From the NCBI GenBank assembly GCA_027452145.1, contig DAIDHB010000379.1, positions 1-42,979 of the forward strand: 42,979 nt of DNA, given 5' to 3'. The translations under genes and the position numbers were made by a program. The notes beneath the pieces were generated by a model that worked only from the letters and a program-made list of their open reading frames with translations, was not told where the DNA came from and did not search any database. The stretch comes from Planctomycetales bacterium. Lineage in GTDB: Bacteria > Planctomycetota > Planctomycetia > Isosphaerales > Isosphaeraceae. Shown piece by piece: positions 35,001-42,840 of this stretch. Within the stretch, counting starts at the first letter, position 1. The number at the start of each line of letters is the position of its first letter.

Positions 35001-35688
35001 GCCCGCCCGCGATCGCCATTTCGACTCCAGCCGCATCGATGAGCAGGTCCGCAACACCCGGATCGAACCCCGCATGGGCTCGCGCGAGATCCGCCGGGTC
35101 TTCGACGATCTGAAGGCCGAGGCCGAGCAAGGGAAGCTCCGCGCGGGCGACACGGTCCTCCTGAGCCTGGAGTCGCATCTGTTCGACTTCGGCAACGGCC
35201 CGATCATCCTGGGTCACGACACTCGCCTGCAAGGCAAGGCCACGCCCGGCATCGCTTCCGAATCCATCAGCGAAGACCTGAAGTACGTCACCCGGGCAGG
35301 CGCCCTGGTCGTCCTCTTCCTGGACGGCATCCACGACGAGTTGCCCCTCCGGACCGAGCGCAACCTCACGGACTGGATCCGGAAGCTCCGCGACGAGGCC
35401 CGCGTCATCGTGATCGTCGCCTCCAAGCAGGAGAAGAGCGAGCCGGGCGATAGGGGCCTGAGCCGCTTCACCGAGGCGGTCCGAGAATCCATCACCGTCC
35501 GCGAAACCGGCCGTCGCCTCGAATCCCCCAACCTTGAAGAGTTCCGTGACATCGTCGTCCGCAGCGTACTCGCGCGGACAAGTCGTCGCCAGCATGCCGA
35601 CCTTTACGCCCCCGATAACATCGCGATCCACCGTATTCGGATCTTCGAGCCGCAGCCGAGGCCCACGGACGACCTCGTCAGCAAGTAG
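32035..35688 (+). CDS. Exported WD40-repeat protein with PDZ-like segment and dead caspase-like domain
   Basis: This is a 1217-aa protein. A hydrophobic segment at about 35-50 (LCLAFLAMLLVLTASG) is a signal peptide or anchor. Residues about 65-645 contain roughly ten WD40 blades (for example GLSFSPDGRHLASCGEDGTIRIWDL). Residues 652-690 look PDZ-like (LVVREITPRGFADQRGIKVGDRI). A WIAWMPEGYYDTSIAG segment near 760 matches the neighbouring caspase protein, and an Ig-like linker follows. Residues about 948-1190 have a caspase-like fold pattern, but the DAC position reads DGI (1097-1099), so the catalytic Cys is missing; His1048 may be the relic His. It is probably a scaffold, not a protease. AGGGGAAGG precedes the ATG; an ATG at 32089 would give a more compact signal peptide. 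Confidence 0.82.
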   Translation: MGDLAMSCFWDDHRSDTEMRRAWEDRRPHSSLCLAFLAMLLVLTASGPSCGQDLPRDFEWPKLMLNGQAGHIAPAWAVAFSPDGRYLVSGGDDKRIQVWEFREGEPRLDRTIRPPLQRNGGDIRALAISPRPDPTDGHFLLAAAGLGATGKGDILIYRLSGRADQVMDELAFELKQGKPSQKAAADGRSGATPGGGVAPLTGHSRMVYGLSFSPDGRHLASCGEDGTIRIWDLGRDEGDPAQARPAGPQRSATGVIRDRRPVRVLRGHAGQVRHAIFLDDDRLVSFGSIGDGSVLLWSWRESDRPSLAIHVPDSEHVRREGGVAVQINAIAAGTASDGRRFVVTGRESGELELFRESARGTWKRAHLNPDDLSQHRSIEGLALSPDGSWLAVSQLKEPLPPANLLPRTECEVTLWKLQQAGPVQPIRVAADVVRAVAFSPNGRFLVTIGGEAQELVVHELRPDGRKPTFEVRGPGTELWDVGFLGDAPNSPAIAFARNRPRGQEVAAWEGFDLPGRRFVSIDRPDQLHRAIIQSDDGWTLRPIRLTELLAERPGSEPVRLVLDRTNVRWTAYTFIPPSAAHPRLSVAIGCREGMVAIYTLPDGKKTREFLGHAGPVYGVAPSPDGRWLLTGSADQTIGLWSLAGCDVRPTLGARFEPDAQGALVVREITPRGFADQRGIKVGDRITKAEIIQGARVSGQIPLEPGRLDAFAEEARPGAEIQLLLTVPRPDVPPIRVAFSRRDQPLLKLLAATNKEWIAWMPEGYYDTSIAGDRRLVGWHVNRVERFPNGDLGILPSDFHPMSRFERLLHRRDAIDRLLATGDPGIPAPPPLASLTPPAIRFFQAGPQGAPIAEPVLQAQQPALALRIDAIGAPGRQVASVRVFNSNVPNPPQNLPPRAGPNAAQSLVETIRLWPGDNLVSVEAVDNLGIVGRGELLVRYQRQAAPTAAARLVIRTLGIGQFAASDIPAIRCADRDAEALAEFFHARGESPARDRHFDSSRIDEQVRNTRIEPRMGSREIRRVFDDLKAEAEQGKLRAGDTVLLSLESHLFDFGNGPIILGHDTRLQGKATPGIASESISEDLKYVTRAGALVVLFLDGIHDELPLRTERNLTDWIRKLRDEARVIVIVASKQEKSEPGDRGLSRFTEAVRESITVRETGRRLESPNLEEFRDIVVRSVLARTSRRQHADLYAPDNIAIHRIRIFEPQPRPTDDLVSK

Positions 35689-35758
35689 ACAGACGTTCGA
35701 CGACCCCGGCTCCAGGACAGCCGGCCGCCGCGACGGGTACGCCGCGACGGCGCGTCGG

Positions 35759-38700
35759 TCACGGTCCGGAAACCGGCCGCGAGGCGCCGCGGGGCGCCGG
35801 AATGAGCAGGAACGACGCGGCCGGGGTGACGTCCGCCGCGAGCGACGTCGGCTCGGACGATTCGGGCTGCGATGTGCCGCGGAGGTGGCCCCGGAAGCGG
35901 TCGGCCAGGGCGGGCAAGGTGAGCCGGGCGTAGTTCCGTAGCTCGGCCGCCTCGATCCAGCCGTCGCCGTCGAAGTCGGCACCGGGGTATTTCTCGAAGA
36001 TGTCCAGGCCGGCGGGTCGGGCAAGGTCCGGCGCACCCATGCCCCGGAGCAGCACGTAGGTCAACAGTCCGTGGCCCAGCTCGGCCGACTCGACCGCCCG
36101 CTCACCCCGCCGAGTCGCCAGGATGTACGAGGTGCGGGCGCGATGCGACAGCTCGTCAATGTGCCGCCGGTAGGCCCGGCGCGTACTCCTCGCCCGGCCG
36201 TCGACGACGTCGAGGATCGCCTCGGCCTGGCACGCGTCGATGATCACCAGCCGATTGAGGGCCTCGGCGAAGGCGAGCTGCGCGTGGATCCGGGAATAGG
36301 GCAGCACGTTCGGGTCGTCCGAGGCCGAGGCCCGGCGTGCCGTATCGGCTTCCTCGGGCCCGCGGAAGGCCAGGTCGGCCTCCGATGGCGGACGTTCGGG
36401 CAGGTCGGCGCCGGGGAGCAGCAGGCTGAAGACGCCCCGACGGATGGTCGCGTGCCCGGCCAGGAAGACGACCAGGATATCCTCGGGCCTCCCCTCGACC
36501 CGCTTCCGCAGTTCCTCAAACTTATCATCCACCGCCCGGATGGTGACGTCCGTGTCCTTGAGCACGATCGGCTCGGAGACCGACGCCCCCTCCAGTCCCC
36601 TGCTCCGTAGGAACTCGGCGATCGCCGCGGCGTCCTTGTGGGCGTATCGCAGCGCCTGCGACTTGTATTCGCTCACCCCGATCGCCAGGATGTGCACCTT
36701 GCCCGGCGGCTTCACCCGGCAGTCCAGCTCGACGATGTTCGACTGGGCGTCGGGCGATCCACCCCACTTCAGGACGTCGTCCTTCCGGCTCCCCAGCGCG
36801 TAGATGACGTTTTTCGCGTAGACCAGCTTCACCTTCGCCGTGTATTCGGCCCCACCTCGCCCCGCGGCGTCGGGAGTTGCAGCCGGCCTGGCCAGGTTCA
36901 GCGAGGCGCCGTTGTGATAGAGCCTCAGGTCGCGGATGTCGGGCTTGCTCGACCGAATCCGCAGCACGACCTCGCGCTGCGCGGGGCTCACGGCCGAGAT
37001 CGGCTCAATGATCAGGCGGGGGGCGGCCAGGGTGTCGAAGCGGGGCGGATCCGGCTTCTGCCCTTCTATCGCCACTTTGGCGACCAGGTCGATGCGACGG
37101 TACGCGGGACCGAGCTGGTCCAGGCGTGCGATCAGCCCATCGCGCTCGCCCGGCCACCAGTTCGGGTCGAGCCGCCAGGTGACGCGAGTCTCCCCGGCGC
37201 GCGAGCCGTCGAAGAGCCCGTCGGGCGTGTAGGCGACCCATTCGGCGCCGTCGTCCAGGGCGGCCATCGTGGTGACGAGCCGCCGGTTCTTCAGGTCCCA
37301 GAGCCGCACGGTTGAGTCCATGCTCGCGCTGACCAGTAGTGGCCTGTCGGGCCAGAACGCCAGCGCGGCGATCGTCTCGTTGTGATTGGGACGTAGGCGC
37401 GCGCCGCCGCGGATCGTGGCCAGTGGCACGGGATCGTTTAGGTCGGCGGTATCGATGAGCGTGATCTGCGGATCGTCGCCGCCGGCGGCCATCCACCTCC
37501 CGTCGCGGGAGAACGTCACGGCCTTCACCGCGCCGGCCACCCGCCTGATGGTACGCGCCCTCGCCTCGCCGGGGCGCCACAGGTCGATCCGCCCGTCCTC
37601 CCGGCCCGCGGCGATCAGCGGTGCCGGGCCGGGCGACGTCGCCGCAGCAGCGACGGCCGTCGGTGCGGCACCGTCGGCCGGGGCCAGCTCGCGTACGGGC
37701 CGGCGCAGGACGGCCCCCTCGCCCGCGAGGTCCCAGACCCGGACCAGTCCGTCGTCGCCGGCAGTGAGGAGCGACCGGCCATCCTCGGAGAAATCGACGG
37801 CCCGGACCTTGTCGCGCAGCTCGTCGCGAATGGTCTTCTGGATCCTTCCGTCGGTCGACCAGACACACGCCAGCGGCCCGTCAAGGCTCCCGGCGGCGAT
37901 GCGCCGGCCGTCTCTCGCGACGGCGAGGGTCGTGAATTTCCACGTGGACTGGCCTTCCCCGTCGGCGGTCCTCGGCTGCTCGAAGGACCTCCCGAGGCGC
38001 TGGAGCGTCCGGCCGTCGTGGACCACGACCGACCCATCCTCGTCGATCAGGACGAGCCGGCCGTCGGGCAGGAAGCCGCCGGCCTGAAGGAACCGGCCGG
38101 GGACCGGCCGCGTCCCGTGCTCGTCGCCGAACCGCCAGACGACCGCCTGCCCGGCGGAATGTTCCAGGCGATTCGACGAGACCTGGAGAAGGCTGAGGCC
38201 GTCGGGCGAGACGGCCATGTGACCGATCTGCGCGGCCGGCGCGGCGAACCGGGACATGGGCGTCCCTTCGGGGATATGCCACGACCGGACCTGACCGCTG
38301 CCGTCCCCGACCGCCAGCAGCCTGCCGTTGGGCGAGAACGCCAGCGACAGCCCATCCCCCTTGATCTCTTCGCTCAGGGGGATGTCCCGCCACTTCCTGT
38401 CGTCGGCAACATCCCAGGCCCTCACACGCCCCTGGGCCGAGCAGGCCGCGACGCGGCGGCCGCCGGCCGAAGCCGTGACGCTGGCGACAACCTCGCCAAG
38501 CGGCAGCTCGGTGGGCAGCCCCCGGTCGCCGAGCAGCCAGACGGAGCGCCCGCACCCCGCCATCACCCAGAGCGGCTGGACTGACAGGTGCTCAACACCC
38601 CGGGCATCGCGCGGCTCGTCCGGCAGCCGATGCTCGACCCCGACCCGGTTGCCCTGAAGGTCGCAGGTCACCACCCGCCCCGACGCGGTCCCGACGACGA

Positions 38701-40300
38701 CCCGGCTCCCGTCGGCCGAAAGGGCCAGGGCCGTGATCAGGTCCGCCGCTCCTCCGGGCAGCGGGACCTCCGGCGGGGGCGGGTCGAATTCCTTCACGAC
38801 ATCCCCCGCGGCATTGCACAGCCGGATGGCCTTCCGAGGCCGGGCCTCATCGGCCGGCATCACCGCCAGGGCGAAGGCCACGGGCCCGGGTTCGGTCGCG
38901 GCGGCCACGAGCGCAACGCCCTCCTCCGCCGGCTCACGGGGCGAGACGCGGCGCGCTTCCAGGTCGACGTTCCACAGGACCGCCTTCCCACCGCCGTGGC
39001 TCACCACGTGATGCCCGTCGGGCAGTATGACCACCCGCGAGACCGGGCTTTGATGAAGCATCACGCCCGGCCAGGGCAGTCGGGTCTCGGTGTTCATGTC
39101 GTAGAACAGCACGTCCCCCTGGCCGCCGCCGGCGGCCAGCAGGCGGCCGTCGCCGCCGAGTACCGGGCTCTCGAACCCGTTGATCGTCCAGGGCAGGACG
39201 TTGAGCAGGAACGAGTCGGAGGCGCGCCAGATGCGCACCGTCGAGTCCTGCGACGTCGTGATGATCTGGCCTCCGTCGCTGCCACGGAACGCGATCCCGG
39301 TCACCCGGTCCGCGTGGCCGCGCTGGAGCAGCGGGTCGACGGGGGGTAGTGCGTGCGGCACGTGCCCCGGCCAGAGCGACAGCCCCTGGGGGAACGCCCC
39401 CACGATCTGAAAGCCCATGCCGGCCAGCGCCTTGTCTCGCCAGAGCCGCACGAGGCAGGTGTGCAGGTCGACGACCTCGCCGGGACGGCCCAGCGCCCGG
39501 AGCAGCGCGGCCGTCAGCGGCCCGCGGCCGCCCTCGTCGGCGACCTCGGCCGTGCGCTCGGTCGCGGCCATCCAGGCGGTGACCCCGGGCCAGCGCGCGA
39601 TCCCCTCGAGCATTCGCAAGCGACGCTCGGGCGCGACCTCGCGTCCCACGCCCTCGATCCGACGCGGGGGCTGGACCCGGCCGGCCGGCGACGTGTCCAG
39701 CAGGCAGACGATCGAGGCTTCTCCCTTCGACGCCAGCCCGTCGATCGCGTCGCCCAGGCGCCACCACGTGTCCTCCCGGTCGGGGACCGCGTTCACGGGG
39801 ATCAGATAGTCGCGCGACGACCGGCCGGCGCCGCCGCCCTCGGGCGGGTCCGGCAGGCTTACCGCCTGGCCGGCGAAGAAGATCAGCACCACGTCCCCGC
39901 GCCCGACGTTCTCGGGCAGCCACTCCTTGACGGCGCGGTCGAGCTCGCGCTGGGTCGGCTGCTTTGTCGGCGGTCGCCGCGCGGCGTCGCGGAACCTCAC
40001 CGCATTCACCGGCTCGCGATCGACCAGGAGCTGGATGTGGTCCGGCTTCCAACCGGCGTCCTCGACAAGCCAGCGAGCCAGGGCCAGGGCGTCGCCGGCC
40101 GCCCGCGGCCTCGGGAACTGGACCTCATCCTGATACTGATCGATCCCGACCAGCACGGCCCAGCTCTGCGGCCGTCGACCGACCTCAGCCGGCGGCTGTC
40201 CCTGCGGGGGCTGCGCCGGACACCAGGCCGCGGCCAGATGGATCGCCGCCAGGACCAGCAATCCCGCGATCCAGGTTCCCCCCACGCGACGGCCGATCAT
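35759..40300 (-). CDS. Exported caspase-like protein: dead caspase domain, WD40 repeats, active caspase domain, EF-hand
   Basis: This is a 1513-aa protein. Residues 1-30 are a signal peptide. Residues about 45-290 are a caspase-like domain with both catalytic residues changed: FFAGQAV (Gln145 for His) and LLDTSP (Ser204 for Cys). About 340-1080 are WD40 repeats. A segment EWVAYTPDGLFDGSRAG near 1025 resembles the convergent WD40 protein. Residues about 1230-1430 are a second caspase-like domain with intact His1283 (FLAGHAT) and Cys1357 (IIDACQA). DFDGDGWIEAAE (1442-1453) is a perfect EF-hand loop. Known bacterial C14 (caspase-like) peptidases cleave after basic residues, and metacaspases are often calcium-dependent. 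The ATG at 40300 overlaps the kinase stop as ATGA and has a strong GGGAGGAGGTGGG site, so the genes are coupled. Confidence 0.88.
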   Translation of the reverse strand: MIGRRVGGTWIAGLLVLAAIHLAAAWCPAQPPQGQPPAEVGRRPQSWAVLVGIDQYQDEVQFPRPRAAGDALALARWLVEDAGWKPDHIQLLVDREPVNAVRFRDAARRPPTKQPTQRELDRAVKEWLPENVGRGDVVLIFFAGQAVSLPDPPEGGGAGRSSRDYLIPVNAVPDREDTWWRLGDAIDGLASKGEASIVCLLDTSPAGRVQPPRRIEGVGREVAPERRLRMLEGIARWPGVTAWMAATERTAEVADEGGRGPLTAALLRALGRPGEVVDLHTCLVRLWRDKALAGMGFQIVGAFPQGLSLWPGHVPHALPPVDPLLQRGHADRVTGIAFRGSDGGQIITTSQDSTVRIWRASDSFLLNVLPWTINGFESPVLGGDGRLLAAGGGQGDVLFYDMNTETRLPWPGVMLHQSPVSRVVILPDGHHVVSHGGGKAVLWNVDLEARRVSPREPAEEGVALVAAATEPGPVAFALAVMPADEARPRKAIRLCNAAGDVVKEFDPPPPEVPLPGGAADLITALALSADGSRVVVGTASGRVVTCDLQGNRVGVEHRLPDEPRDARGVEHLSVQPLWVMAGCGRSVWLLGDRGLPTELPLGEVVASVTASAGGRRVAACSAQGRVRAWDVADDRKWRDIPLSEEIKGDGLSLAFSPNGRLLAVGDGSGQVRSWHIPEGTPMSRFAAPAAQIGHMAVSPDGLSLLQVSSNRLEHSAGQAVVWRFGDEHGTRPVPGRFLQAGGFLPDGRLVLIDEDGSVVVHDGRTLQRLGRSFEQPRTADGEGQSTWKFTTLAVARDGRRIAAGSLDGPLACVWSTDGRIQKTIRDELRDKVRAVDFSEDGRSLLTAGDDGLVRVWDLAGEGAVLRRPVRELAPADGAAPTAVAAAATSPGPAPLIAAGREDGRIDLWRPGEARARTIRRVAGAVKAVTFSRDGRWMAAGGDDPQITLIDTADLNDPVPLATIRGGARLRPNHNETIAALAFWPDRPLLVSASMDSTVRLWDLKNRRLVTTMAALDDGAEWVAYTPDGLFDGSRAGETRVTWRLDPNWWPGERDGLIARLDQLGPAYRRIDLVAKVAIEGQKPDPPRFDTLAAPRLIIEPISAVSPAQREVVLRIRSSKPDIRDLRLYHNGASLNLARPAATPDAAGRGGAEYTAKVKLVYAKNVIYALGSRKDDVLKWGGSPDAQSNIVELDCRVKPPGKVHILAIGVSEYKSQALRYAHKDAAAIAEFLRSRGLEGASVSEPIVLKDTDVTIRAVDDKFEELRKRVEGRPEDILVVFLAGHATIRRGVFSLLLPGADLPERPPSEADLAFRGPEEADTARRASASDDPNVLPYSRIHAQLAFAEALNRLVIIDACQAEAILDVVDGRARSTRRAYRRHIDELSHRARTSYILATRRGERAVESAELGHGLLTYVLLRGMGAPDLARPAGLDIFEKYPGADFDGDGWIEAAELRNYARLTLPALADRFRGHLRGTSQPESSEPTSLAADVTPAASFLLIPAPRGASRPVSGP

Positions 40301-42768
40301 CGTCCCACCTCCTCCCGCGCCGCGATCTGATCCGCCGACTTGCGCTCGTCGGGGCGTCGCAGGACCTCCAGGACGACCCGGAATCCCACATCGTCGTCGC
40401 TCTCGCTTTCTTTCATCTTCCAGGGACGGCCCTGGTCGTGCCTCCACGTCACTCGCCTTGACTCGGTGGACGTGAGGTACGACGCCCCCCGGATCGCGTA
40501 GTCCGGATCCGACTCGCCTTCCTCCGGTAGACCGACCGGGTCACTCAGTGCGGTGGCTTGATAGCCCTTCCAGACGTCCCGGCACCACTCCCGGACGTTA
40601 CCCGCCATGTGGTAGATCCCCTGAGCCGTGCGGTCCTTGTTCCCGTCGAAGTGGACCTCGCAGGGGCCGTCATCCATGACGAAAACACGCGCCAGCCGGT
40701 TGCGATTGGCTGGGTCGATGTCCTCGGCGTCGGACCACACGAACCGCTGGAGCTTGCCGCGGGACCGCGCGGCATACTCCCACTGCGCCTCCGTCGGCAG
40801 GTCGCCTCCGATCCATCGCGCGAAGGCGACGGCCATCCGGTGCGAGACGTCTGTTGCCGGGTAGTCGTCGACCTTGTTCTTATCCGCAGCGCCCAACAAC
40901 TCCACCTGCTTGTACCAACCTTTGTAGAACGATTCGACCTCGGCGTCGGACGATTTCAGGCCCTTGTCCTGGCAGAACTTCGCGAACTCGCCGATCGAGA
41001 CCTCGCATTCCTGGAGGTAATAGGACGATAGCGTAACCATGTGGCCGGGGCGCTCGGTCAACTTGTCGAAATCCAGCGAGGGGTCGTCCTTGAAGGCACC
41101 CATGCGGAAATCCCCCCCCTCGATCAGGATGAACCGGCTACCGGTCTTCTCGCTCACGAGGACCTTCGGCAGGCCCTCGTCGTTCACCGCCGCCGAATCT
41201 TCGGTCCGGAAGCCCGCCGGCAGGTAATGAGCTCCGATCAGGACGAGCTCCCGGGCGGGGGGTCCCTTTCGCTTCACCCGCTCCGGCCAGGATTCCCGGG
41301 AGAGATTCGGGCCGACCGGGTCGAGCTGGTGCTGGTCGAGCCAGTTCTGGATCGTCGGAGGGAAGGCCGATCTCTCCGTGGAGATATTGCCGGACTCCAG
41401 GGACGAGCGCAGGACGAACCAGGCCAGGGCGGCGACGAGCAGCGACGCCGCGGCCGCGATGGCGGCCGGCCGCCACCAGGATGACAGGCCGGCCAGTCGC
41501 GGGCTTCGCCAGGCCCTCGCGGCTGAACCTGTCGCGACGGCGGCCCCCAGCTCCACCTCGGCGGGCCGATCGGCCGCGGGCGCCGGCGCCCTCGAGGCCG
41601 GGATGAAGGCGCGGGGCGCGTGGGTCACCTCGACGGCCTCGACGGAGGCGCAGAATGCCCGGAGCAGCTCATCGACCGACTGGAAGCGGGCGACCGGGTC
41701 CTTCTCCAGGGAGCGTCGGACGACCGCCTCGACTTCCGGGGGGATGTGGACCTCGGGCGCCGACTCCGAGAACGGCGGCGGCGGCGTATGCACGTGGTCG
41801 TACAGAAGCTTCGTCGGCATGCCCGAGAACGGCCGCGTTCCGACGAGCATCTCGTATAACAGGACGCCCAACGAGTAGATGTCGCTGCGAAGATCCACCG
41901 CAGCGGGCTCCCTGCGGCCCGGCAGCGGCAGTCCGAGCTGCTCCGGGCTGGAGTAGGGATAGGTCCCCAGGTAGCCCTCGGTCTGGAGGCTCAGCGAGGC
42001 GGTATCCAGGGCGGGGTCGCGGAGGATCTTCGCGATGCCGAAGTCGAGAACCTTCACCCGCTCGCCGCGCGGCGCGGACGGGTCGGGCACGATCATGATG
42101 TTCGTCGGCTTGATGTCTCGGTGCACGATCGCCCGGGCATGCGCCTCGCCGAGCACCGCGCAGGCCTCGCCGAGGAACCAGGCCACGTCTTGCAGCGTCA
42201 TCAGGCCCACGTCATCGAGCCGCTGCTTGAGGTTCTGCCCCGGCAGGTAATCCATCTCGATGTAGGCGAACTTGCCCACCACGTCGGCGTCGTGGACGGG
42301 GACCGCATTGGGATGGCGGCTGAGCTGCGCAAGGATCTCGGCCTCGCGCTGGAAGCGGTGGAGGCCGGCGGCGCTCTCGGCGAGCTCGGACTTGATGACC
42401 TTCAGGGCGCTTTGGCGCCGGAGCCGCACGTGCTCCACGAGCCAGATGTGCCCCATGCCGCCGCTGCCGATCTTCGACAGGACTCGGTACTTGCCGAAGA
42501 GATTCCCCTGAGAATCGACGGGGATGACGTCGTCGGAGGACCCGAAGGCGTCTTGCGCCGAGGGATTGCCGCCGGACCACTCCGACCCCCGCCTCGCGGC
42601 GCCGCCGGACCCTTCCGGCCTCCGCCAGGCCGGGGTCTCGGGCTGGAGCTCGGTCCTGGACGGAGAGCCCGATAGACGCCGGGGAGGCGAGACTTCCCCG
42701 GAGCTATCGAAGGCCTGGTAAGTCGGGTCCGACTCGCCGCTCTCGTCCGCCATCGAATCGGGATCCAT
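40297..42768 (-). CDS. Transmembrane Ser/Thr protein kinase with extracytoplasmic SUMF1/FGE-like domain
   Basis: This is an 823-aa protein. After a disordered Pro/Ser-rich start, residues about 90-370 are a Hanks-type kinase with KIGSGGMGHIW, Lys in ALKVIK, HRDIKPTN (near 219), DFGIAK (near 244) and SSPEQLG. A membrane helix lies at about 433-455 (AAIAAAASLLVAALAWFVL). Residues about 535-805 are an FGE/SUMF1-type domain (GGDFRMGAF, LPTEAQWEYAAR, MAGNVREWCRD). The segment that carries the catalytic Cys in true formylglycine-generating enzymes reads GASYLTSTESRR, so it is a binding domain, not an enzyme. The kinase faces the cytoplasm and the FGE-like domain the outside, in the same compartment as the caspase protein encoded next. 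GGAGG lies before the ATG. CTTCR repeats lie further upstream. Confidence 0.92.
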   Translation of the reverse strand: MDPDSMADESGESDPTYQAFDSSGEVSPPRRLSGSPSRTELQPETPAWRRPEGSGGAARRGSEWSGGNPSAQDAFGSSDDVIPVDSQGNLFGKYRVLSKIGSGGMGHIWLVEHVRLRRQSALKVIKSELAESAAGLHRFQREAEILAQLSRHPNAVPVHDADVVGKFAYIEMDYLPGQNLKQRLDDVGLMTLQDVAWFLGEACAVLGEAHARAIVHRDIKPTNIMIVPDPSAPRGERVKVLDFGIAKILRDPALDTASLSLQTEGYLGTYPYSSPEQLGLPLPGRREPAAVDLRSDIYSLGVLLYEMLVGTRPFSGMPTKLLYDHVHTPPPPFSESAPEVHIPPEVEAVVRRSLEKDPVARFQSVDELLRAFCASVEAVEVTHAPRAFIPASRAPAPAADRPAEVELGAAVATGSAARAWRSPRLAGLSSWWRPAAIAAAASLLVAALAWFVLRSSLESGNISTERSAFPPTIQNWLDQHQLDPVGPNLSRESWPERVKRKGPPARELVLIGAHYLPAGFRTEDSAAVNDEGLPKVLVSEKTGSRFILIEGGDFRMGAFKDDPSLDFDKLTERPGHMVTLSSYYLQECEVSIGEFAKFCQDKGLKSSDAEVESFYKGWYKQVELLGAADKNKVDDYPATDVSHRMAVAFARWIGGDLPTEAQWEYAARSRGKLQRFVWSDAEDIDPANRNRLARVFVMDDGPCEVHFDGNKDRTAQGIYHMAGNVREWCRDVWKGYQATALSDPVGLPEEGESDPDYAIRGASYLTSTESRRVTWRHDQGRPWKMKESESDDDVGFRVVLEVLRRPDERKSADQIAAREEVGR
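40304..40316 (-). promoter_or_regulatory. Strong Shine-Dalgarno site for the caspase gene, inside the kinase gene
   Basis: The minus strand reads GGGAGGAGGTGGG four bases upstream of the ATG at 40300, within the last codons of the kinase gene. It supports this start over the upstream in-frame ATG at 40447, which lies within kinase coding sequence. Confidence 0.7.
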
Positions 42769-42790
42769 GGTGCACCTCCGGTCCGCGCCG

Positions 42791-42820
42791 CTTCGCTTCG
42801 CTTCACTTCACTTCACTTCA
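42791..42820. repeat. Pentanucleotide microsatellite upstream of the kinase gene
   Basis: Six perfect CTTCR units (CTTCG twice, CTTCA four times) lie 23-52 bp upstream of the kinase ATG at 42768, between its ribosome-binding site and the IS end. On the coding strand they read TGAAG/CGAAG. Such repeats can change copy number by slippage. Confidence 0.85.
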
Positions 42821-42840
42821 CCGCCCCTGTCGGCGGCCTA

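Noticed and set aside
40297..42768. Diversity-generating retroelement target (FGE-like domain fused to a kinase)
   Set aside because: Such domains are known targets, but I found no reverse transcriptase or template repeat in the window.
40297..42768. Active formylglycine-generating enzyme
   Set aside because: The segment that holds the catalytic Cys reads GASYLTSTESRR, with no Cys.
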